64,000 nt of DNA from Prunella strophiata (lineage: Eukaryota > Chordata > Aves > Passeriformes > Prunellidae): assembly GCA_036583965.1 (NCBI GenBank), contig JAZBQD010000027.1:4482687-4546686 (forward strand), read 5' to 3'. Shown in pieces: positions 57,550-64,000 of the stretch (position 1 is its first letter; each line of letters starts with the position of its first letter). Below the pieces are notes generated by a model. It saw only the letters and a program-made list of their open reading frames with translations. It did not search any database and was not told where the DNA came from. The position numbers were made by a program, and so were the translations under genes.

Positions 57550-57960
57550 GGAAAGGAGAGGAGGCGGGAGGGGGGGCGCGGGGACGGGCGGGCGGGCGGG
57601 CAGGGGGGCGGGCGGAGGGAGGGACGGGAGGGAGGGAGGGAGGGAGGGAGGGAGGGAGGGAGGGAGGGAGGGAGGGAGGGAGGGAGGGAGGGAGGGAGGG
57701 AGGGAGGGAGGGAGGGAGGGAGGGAGGGAGGGAGGAGGGAGGAGGGAGGGAGGGAGGGAGGGAGGGAGGAGGGAGGGAGGGAGGGAGGGAGGGAGGGAGG
57801 GAGGGAGGGAGGGAGGGAGGGAGGGAGGGAGGGAGGAGGGAGGGAGGAGGGAGGGAGGGAGGGAGGGAGGGAGGGAGGGAGGGAGGAGGGAGGGAGGAGG
57901 GAGAAATTGAGGAAAGCGGAGAGAGTTGTCTGGTGCAGGGAGGGAGGGAGGGAGGGAGGG
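57550..57960 (+). repeat. (GGGA)n microsatellite, about 410 bases
   Basis: A GC-rich lead-in (GGGCGCGGGGACGGGCGGGC) changes to GGGA units, uninterrupted from 57626 to about 57733 (about 27 units). GGAGGAGGG slips follow, then a degraded patch near 57905-57935 and a last short GGGA block. Runs of three G spaced by single A fit the G-quadruplex pattern along almost the whole plus strand. Frames through it are Arg-Glu-Gly-Gly repeats. Confidence 0.97.
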
Positions 57961-58065
57961 CGTGAGGGGTCGTTCTTTCTTTAGTGGATCTGGGCCGGGC
58001 GGGATGATGGAGGGCTGGTAGGGCGGGAGGGAGTGAGTTATTTCTTTATTTTCTCTATTCTTTAT
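57961..58065. other. Spacer between purine and pyrimidine tracts
   Basis: About 100 bases, GC-rich then AT-rich, separate the GGGA arm from the pyrimidine arm. Confidence 0.5.
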
Positions 58066-58172
58066 TATCCTTCTTCTTTCTTTCTCTCGTTCTATCACTT
58101 TCTCCCTTTCTCCCTTTCTCCCTTTCTCTCTCCCTTTCTCTCTTTCTCTCTTTCTCTCTTTCTTTCTTTTTT
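58066..58172 (-). repeat. Pyrimidine tract, CTTTCTCC/CTCTTT units
   Basis: Pyrimidine-only apart from two short interruptions near its left end. Units shift from TTCTTTC to CTTTCTCC (three to four copies), then CTCTTTCT and TTTC. It follows the GGGA tract with the purine strand switched. Confidence 0.93.
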
Positions 58173-59144
58173 ATGTGTTGGTGAAGAGCTTGTCAAGACC
58201 CACACTTGTCTACAAACATTCTGCATCTTTAGCTGGGACAAAGATCACCCACCTGTGCAGGTGAAATCACAGTTTAGGGAAGGAATAAAATGGCTCCTGC
58301 ATGAAGACAGTGTTTTGGTGCAAGGGAATGGACCATGGGGGTTTCCCTCAGGCCAGGTTTATTTTGCAGGCTTTTCTGCTGCATGAGTGAAGATAAATCC
58401 CCTTGTCACCAGCACCTGCTGTGGCACCACCAGTTCCAGGCTGTTGATCTCCAAACCTTCTCTGCCAGGGGTGTGAGGGACTGAGTGCAGGGTCCTGCCC
58501 CGAGGGTTCTCTTTGCAGTGAAAATGAGCTTGGTCCTTGCTCTGCTGTGAGGTGACCTCTGAACCAGCACTTCAGCCCCTGGAGCACAGAAATGAGACTT
58601 CAGCCTGCAAGGCCCTGGATGATGACCTGTTATTTTATCTTGAGCAGGAGGAGCATTGGCACATGGCTTTTAGAGCTAATCACTCAGGCTCTCTTTGAGG
58701 AGAGCAGGAATTTCCCTCCCTCCCCCTCCAGCAACCTGGGGCTTTATTGTGTGTCTGGATCATTTCAGGCTGATCCTTCCTTAACGTTTTCCATTTATTT
58801 CCCCCAGGTTCAAACTTCTGGACCTCTCTGGCATGTGTGATGGAGGCTCTTTGCTCCAGCCCATTGAACCCAACCCTTCCCTGCTGCAGGTCCCTGCTAT
58901 CCCCCTCCATGAACCACCTACTGTGCTATTCATCCTTCTGGGATCTCCCTGCTCAACCCTGTGTCTCTCATACCAAAAATCCTGGCTTTTGGCCTGTTTC
59001 AAAATCAACATTCACCCTAGATGATGCACAGGTGGCAATCCAAAGGAGAGGTGAGAAGCAGCAGCACTCTCCTGTTTCCTTTCTCTCCTATCAAGCCTAC
59101 AGGGAAAGCCTGAGGCTACAGACAAAATAGAGAAGGGAAACTCC
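58173..59144. other. Single-copy non-coding DNA
   Basis: No gene or mobile element is recognised. Overlapping frames of 63-97 codons at 58592-59130 occur on both strands with no domain. Confidence 0.5.
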
Positions 59145-59185
59145 TTTTTTTTTTTTTTTTTTTTTTCCCTTTCTTTTTTTTTTTT
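59145..59185. repeat. Poly(T) tracts
   Basis: T22, CCC, TTTC, then T12. No retroposon body is recognised on the minus strand. Confidence 0.9.
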
Positions 59186-59637
59186 CCCATGGCCTAAGGC
59201 TCCTAAATATTTGTTGTTTGCTCAGTCCAGTTTTGCTCTAGTGAACAAGGGCTCCCTGCTCCCCTCCTTCCAGCCAAGGGACTGGAGTGCAAGGTAGCAA
59301 CAAACTGGGCTGTGCCAGGAGAAAATGGCAAAAGTCAGAGAGGCTGACATTCAAACCAAGAGCCCTTGGGACTAAACTGTGGGCAGTCATTGGCAATGTG
59401 CCCAAACTGCCTCCAAAACTTCCATGGGAGCAGGGCTGCTCTCCCCCATGGCTGCTCCAGCCTCCCTCCTGTCCCATTAGGTGGACAGCAGCTGTGGGGT
59501 CTTGTTGGAACCCAGCACACCCCTCTGGCTGCCCTGGATGGCTCCAGCCCCTGGCAGGGGGCTCAAAGACCTTGGCACAGAGCCCAAGACCCCTGTGCCT
59601 TTGATCCTGAGCCATGGAAAAAATTACCAACCTTATA
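59186..59637. other. Single-copy non-coding DNA upstream of the LTR
   Basis: GC-richer sequence with several simultaneously open frames (100-139 codons on both strands, 59238-59668); none has a domain. Confidence 0.5.
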
Positions 59638-59904
59638 TGAAGAATTACAAGCCACACAAATTCAGTAGAGTAATAAGTATATCACAGGGTGAAAAAAGTA
59701 GAATTTTGGGGTTTTTTAGAATGAGGGTTCAGGGGTCAAGATGGAGGAATTTGGGTGTGTTCTGTCCTTCTTTCTCCTTCTTCACAGCCTCCATCTTCTG
59801 GGTGATGGTGGCACTTTTGGATTGGTTTAGAGTAGAGTTGGACTGTGTAACACAGGTGATAGGTATTGGGAAATAACTGTAAATAATGTACATGTAGTTT
59901 TTAG

Positions 59905-59912
59905 TATAAAAA
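59905..59912 (+). promoter_or_regulatory. TATA box of the LTR
   Basis: TATAAAAA precedes the putative transcription start by the usual 25-30 bases. It would drive transcription rightwards if the LTR is still active. Confidence 0.5.
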
Positions 59913-60004
59913 GACAACACCCCCCAGAGGTGGGCAGTGTGCCTCAGACTGACCTGCTGAACAGACCTGGGCTGGTCAGGGAGAAAATTTGTTAGATAAA
60001 AAAT

Positions 60005-60010
60005 AATAAA
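60005..60010 (+). terminator. Polyadenylation signal of the LTR
   Basis: AATAAA lies 100 bases after the TATA box, and GT/CT-rich sequence follows about 30-50 bases later, as expected at an R/U5 junction. Confidence 0.5.
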
Positions 60011-60091
60011 CAACCTTGAAAACTGCACAAGAAGACTCCTGACTCCTTCTTTGGTTCTCAGGCCAGAACACAGAGACTTTCTGACTGATCA

Positions 60092-60719
60092 GGGTCATCT
60101 CCAGCTCCTGAGAGAGCTCCAACAGGGTCTCTGCAGGGCTGCTGGGCAGCACCTGCACCCATCAGGGGTCCAGGCTGAGAAGGCAGACCCTGAACTGGTT
60201 CTTCCCAGCAGGTGCTGGTGCAGGCTCAGCCCAGCCCAGGGAGGGCAGACTCACAGGCTCCCTGGGCAGCATGAAACCTTGTGAGACAAGTGCTGGAGCT
60301 GGTCTGACCTCCTGGGCTTGCTGGCTGGGAGATCAGCTGTGGTTGTTATTCCAAACACATCCAGAGGTGCTCAGGGTGGCAGAAGACAGAAGAAATGAAC
60401 CTGCTCTGCCTGTCCAGGGTCCCAGAGTTGTGCATCCCCAGGGTGGTGGCTGTCACCTCCTTCTCTAGCTGGCCACCTTCAGGGAGATCCTGCACTTCTG
60501 TCCATGGGTTATCCCCAAACCATTCAATTCCAGGGCACAGTCCAAACCCTGGATGCACACACAGAGCTTTCCTGGAGGTCCCTGAGCTAATGTGACTGTG
60601 CCTGTCCCCAGAGCAGGCTGCCCTGTAACCCACAGGAAAGCCATTTAATGCAGGTGCTGGACTGTAAAGCTCCTGTCTGCTCTGGGACATTGCAACTGCA
60701 GAGCAGAACTCGTGGCCTC
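60092..60719. other. Single-copy non-coding DNA
   Basis: GC-richer sequence with no recognisable gene. A 114-codon antisense frame (60346-60690) has no domain. Confidence 0.5.
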
Positions 60720-61030
60720 TCGCAGAGGACCGTGCTCAAAGTAAATAATATTATTTCAGAAAACAAAATTCATTTTGCAGCCCGAGACCAACTGCAACAG
60801 GATACGAAGCAGGGGGAAAAAAAGTAAAAAATGCCTTGCCCCCAGGCCTATTTATTATTTATACACCACTGTGCCTAGATGAACTTCTCCTTGAAAGAGT
60901 AGGACGAAAATAATTCTGCAATGTGGAAACAAACTACCTATTTAAAGTGATTTTATGCCTGAATGGCCTCATTATAAAAACAGCCTGCATGCAATAACTT
61001 TTTACCTTTTTCTACAATATCCAATGAACT
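60720..61030. other. Candidate conserved non-coding element
   Basis: AT-rich, repeat-free sequence with isolated CpGs (CTCGCAGAGGACCGTGC, GCAGCCCGAGACC, GGACGAAAATAATTC) and AT cores such as GTAAATAATATTATTTC, which is partly palindromic, and CCTATTTATTATTTATAC. Texture-based call. Confidence 0.3.
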
Positions 61031-61867
61031 GTTTTTTGTCACTCTCACCAGTCTCAGTGCTTTCATGCAACCACCTTGGTGGAAAGCCTCCGTGGTTTCC
61101 TTAGAAACGTCTTCCTTCCTGGATGTTGACCCATGGTGGTTGAGGCAGCTAAAACCCTGGAGAGGTCCTGTTCAAACAGGAAAGAGCAGACAGTTTAATG
61201 GCCAGCTTTGCAGCTCTGCTCCTCCACAGTTTACAGTAGTTGGGAGCTATAAAAGAAAAACATCACAACGAAAGTTTCTTTATTTTAGGGTCAGCTCTGT
61301 GTGGGGTTTTTTTGACAAAAGCTGAATCTGCAGCTCAAAGGCTGGTGGTGGGCAATGGTGGAATGGAGATGGTTCACTTGCAAAATGCTGGTGCTCAAGA
61401 GATGGCTCCTCATGTGTAAATAGGCTTTGTCCTTTGGAAAAAATACATCCTGTGTCCTTCTAGGTGCATTCATAACTCATTGGCACAAGGGGCAGCCATA
61501 AATAATGTCACCTTTCAAGTGCTTGCAGTGAGTGCTCTGCAATGTCTGAGCAGGAACAAGAGGCCAGAGTCCAGCAGTCCTTGAGAGAGGTGGGAAAAAC
61601 ACTTGTCAGGCTGTGATGTTATTAAACCAGGCTTATCTCCAGCTCCTCACGTGTTGGTCACTGCCTCTGGCATTACTGGAGGCTTCAGGGTGCTCCTCAG
61701 GTGAGGGGACCTGGTGAGACCTTTCTAACCTGCACCTCCCATCAGCAAGAGCATGGGTAGGTCATGCAGGTGTTTTACATTTGCTGCTTCCTCTCATTTT
61801 TATCCACTTCCAGGGAACTTGTGAAACCTTTCAACTATGCTAAAACCTACACAATCGTTTGTTTAGG
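61031..61867. other. Single-copy non-coding DNA
   Basis: Nothing recognised. Confidence 0.5.
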
Positions 61868-61967
61868 TTTTGTTGGTTTTTTTGTTTGTTTGTTTGTTTG
61901 TTTGTTTGTTTTTTGTTTGGTTTGGTTTGGTTTGGTTTGGTTTTTGGGTTTTTTGGGGCTTTTTTTG
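61868..61967. repeat. (TTTG)n then (TTTGG)n low-complexity tract
   Basis: TTTG tetranucleotides (about 61881-61910) pass into five exact TTTGG pentanucleotides (61916-61940), then T runs with GGG and GGGG. It ends about 25 bases before a truncated CR1. Confidence 0.93.
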
Positions 61968-61990
61968 TGCTGCCTAAATAGTGATCATCC

Positions 61991-62253
61991 AAGAAAGCTG
62001 GAGAGAAACTGTTCAAAAAGACATGGAGTGATAGGGCAGGTTTAGATTAGGAAGAAATTCTTCCCTGTGAGGGAGGTGAGGTGTTGGCACAGGTTGCCCA
62101 GAGCAGCTGTGGCTGCTCCATCCCTGGCAGTGCTCAAGGCTGGATGGGGCTTGGAGCAGCCTGGGATGGTAAAAGGTGTCCCTGCCAAGGCAGGGGGTGG
62201 AATGAGATGGTTTTTAAGGTCTCTTCAAGCCAACCATTCTCTGGTTCTATGAT
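61991..62253 (+). mobile_element. CR1 LINE 3' end, sense
   Basis: Sense CR1 blocks: AGAAAGCTGGAGAGAAACTG, ATGGAGTGATAGGGCAGG, GATTAGGAAGAAATTCTTCC, GGCACAGGTTGCCCAGAGCA, CCATCCCTGGCAGTGCTCAA, GGTGTCCCTGCCAAGGCAGG and AACCATTCTCTGGTTCTATG. The middle of the 3' region has a short deletion after GATAGGGCA. One and a half terminal units remain. Confidence 0.95.
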
Positions 62254-63654
62254 GACATCTTGTTCTCCAGGCTTTACTACCTTTACATAAAGAATGGAAG
62301 AACCAGTGACAGTTCCATTGCCAGCTCCAAGCTGTGTGATTCTCCAGTCTTGTCCCAAATCTTGCTCCATGTAGCAGCCACAGGCCTGGGAAATCCATGG
62401 TGTAAAGGAGAGCAAAACATCCCCAGGCTATTCACAGTCCAAGCTGCCCAGGAGCTCTGTGGTGAGCATGGCACTCATCCTGTCCCATGCAAAGGAGCAG
62501 AAATAAATAGCTGTTAACTGCAGTGCAGTGCTGTGCCAATGCTGATGCACCAGGTCAGAGAGGAAAAACCTGGAGAACTGTAATTAACAACAACAAAAAT
62601 AAATTACACAAGAGCACTTCTCCTAAAGTTTTTAATAGCAAACGTTAGAGAGAGCAGGTTTCTCAAGCCAAACAGGAAGGAAAACAAATAAACAACTGCA
62701 GTCAGTGCTTTAGAAGTCAGGTTATCAACCACGGGCCCACAGAGAGGAACTGATGAAGCAGAAATCTTCAGGGAAACAGATGAAATTTTCAAAGAACACA
62801 AACACATAAAACCCTGAGATGTGTGTTTATAAATAAGCCCAGGGAAGAGCTGGGCACACAATTCCCAGGCTGAGGGTTATGAGCTGGTAGAAGAGTCTGA
62901 AGATTTGGCCCACACAGGTAAAATCTGTAAATGGTTGGGGAGGTATTTTGGACATGCACAAATTTGGAGAAGTCAGATAACACAGTGAAAGTCACTGCTG
63001 CTGGTGTGGGTGTGACATCAGCAGGGAAGGGCAAAGAAAAGCTGAAGGAAAACTAGAAGCTCCATTCTCTCCAAAGGATGGAGCTGTGGAAAAGCTCTGC
63101 ACAGGACAACACACACTCCTCAGGGCTGGAACACTGCCATGGGGGCACATCAGGAAACACAAGGCTCTTGGGGCATCCCAAGCTCTTTTTAGGATGATTT
63201 GCTGTGGGCTGATCTGCTCTTATTGCAAACATCTCTCAACCTCCAGGCAGTTTATATTTTCAGTGGCACAGGAGGGGAGAGGGTTAATACCTCCAGGAAA
63301 AGGTTCAGTGGCCTCTTGGTGATGTGTAAATTAGCAAGTGGACAGTTGCCCCAGAGAGAAATGGCAAACAAATATTTATTAGTTGTTTCAAAGAACCACA
63401 GCCATAAAACTTTGCCATTTGACTGCAGAAGTGTTTGTGTTTTTACTGAAACCAATGCTAAAGGTGATGGCTTTATTTCTAACTGAGGTAACCTCTGTAA
63501 CCCTGTGATTTACTGCCTTCAGGTAACAGAAACAGCAACCTGGAATGTGTTCCAATGTTCGTTGCTCTTGCTGTGTGACAGGAAGATGCCAAGAATGAAT
63601 TTGAATACCATTTTTATCTTATGAATGTGGATAAACACCTGATGGGGCAGCCTG
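62254..63654. other. Single-copy non-coding DNA
   Basis: No gene is supported; the longest frames are 93-95 codons (one at 62134 overlaps the CR1). Nothing else is recognised. Confidence 0.5.
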
Positions 63655-63835
63655 AAGGAGGTTGAGCCAGGCTTTACTCAGTGGCACCTGGTGACAAAGC
63701 CAGAAGCAATACAGAAAATTCCATTTGTATGTAAAAAATAAAAGCTTTTTATAAAGTGGGAAGTGGTTGAACACTGGACCAGGTTGTCCTGAGACATTTT
63801 GGGGGACCCTTCTCTATGTATTTTCCAGACTACCT
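63655..63835 (+). mobile_element. CR1 LINE, degraded 3' region, sense
   Basis: Sense blocks GGAGGTTGAGCCAGGCTTTA, CTCAGTGGCACCTGGTGACA, ACAGAAAATTCCATTTGTAT, GTGGGAAGTGGTTGAACACT and GGACCAGGTTGTCCTGAGA match the region of CR1 that encodes the end of ORF2. The segment normally between GACA and the ACAG block is deleted, and similarity fades after about 63800. The terminal tandem is absent. Confidence 0.7.
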
Positions 63836-64000
63836 CACTGACTATTTAAACTCAAAAAATATATGTTTAGACACACACTTACATAGGAGGATATTTGGAA
63901 ATATTTAGCTTCAGTAGAAACTACATGTAAAGTGAAGCACTGTCTAACAGGAGTGGAGTCATCAAAATCTAAGGACATATATAAATTATTGTATAGGTAC
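63836..64000. other. AT-rich sequence at window edge
   Basis: Nothing recognised. Confidence 0.4.

Larger units (their letters stand above)
59638..60091 (+). mobile_element. Probable solo LTR of an avian ERVL-like retrovirus
   Basis: About 450 bases begin TGAAGAATTACAAG and end near CTGATCA (TG...CA). They contain, in LTR order, an A/T-rich U3, TATAAAAAG (from 59905), a GACAACACC...GGGCAG leader, AATAATAAA about 100 bases later and a U5-like CTCCTGACTCCTTC followed by GAGACTTTCTG. This resembles the LTR layout of passerine ERVL-type elements as I recall it. No internal gag/pol sequence or primer-binding site follows, so it would be solo. Boundaries are approximate, and no target-site duplication was seen with these ends. 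Confidence 0.6.

Noticed and set aside
57535..58098. Frames of 123-184 codons on both strands
   Set aside because: They translate the GGGA and pyrimidine tracts.
1..64000. CRISPR arrays, operons, tRNA or rRNA genes, or viral coding regions
   Set aside because: No regularly spaced direct repeats with unique spacers, no cloverleaf or rRNA signatures, and no recognisable retroviral gag/pol/env reading frames were seen.

Overview
The window looks like vertebrate nuclear DNA from a bird, probably a neognath and perhaps a songbird. The recognisable mobile elements are short, 5'-truncated CR1 LINE remnants, one avian-type endogenous-retrovirus LTR and one much older CORE-SINE/L2-L3-like tail. No Alu, B1/B2 or L1 material is visible, interspersed repeats are sparse, and CpG is depleted over most of the window. 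The organism call is an inference from repeat content; no gene confirms it.

I find no protein-coding exon, tRNA, rRNA, CRISPR array or bacterial-type feature that I can support. All open reading frames are short (at most about 250 codons). The longest ones are translations of microsatellites or CR1 antisense strand, or lie where several frames on both strands are open at once. The window is best read as intergenic or intronic DNA.

Layout. 0-9 kb: an ancient SINE-like tail (0.64-0.83 kb), a 33-base poly(A), a CpG-elevated patch (2.4-3.2 kb) and two stretches that look like conserved non-coding elements (3.2-3.7 and 7.0-7.4 kb). 9-19 kb: one CR1, long single-copy DNA and a conserved-looking block at 17.0-17.9 kb. 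19-22 kb: three CR1 pieces around a 0.6 kb GGAA microsatellite that flips to TTCC. 22-30 kb: one CR1, a possible hairpin-bearing conserved element at 27.6-27.9 kb, a weak LTR-like patch at 29.1 kb and a 0.38 kb GGAGA microsatellite. 30-40 kb: mostly single-copy with several AT-rich conserved-looking stretches. 40-54 kb: two CR1s tail to tail, two more CR1s, homopolymers, a (CA)26 and a TCTTC microsatellite. 54-64 kb: a cluster of conserved-looking stretches (54.7-57.2 kb), a G-quadruplex-prone GGGA microsatellite, a likely solo LTR (59.6-60.1 kb) and two sense-strand CR1s.

There are no genes to connect into a pathway. The most plausible biology is a regulatory landscape: AT-rich, homeodomain-site-rich candidate elements scattered through gene-free DNA. 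The most unusual physical features are four long purine/pyrimidine tracts, two of which switch strand part-way. I did not find a previously undescribed molecular system and do not claim one.
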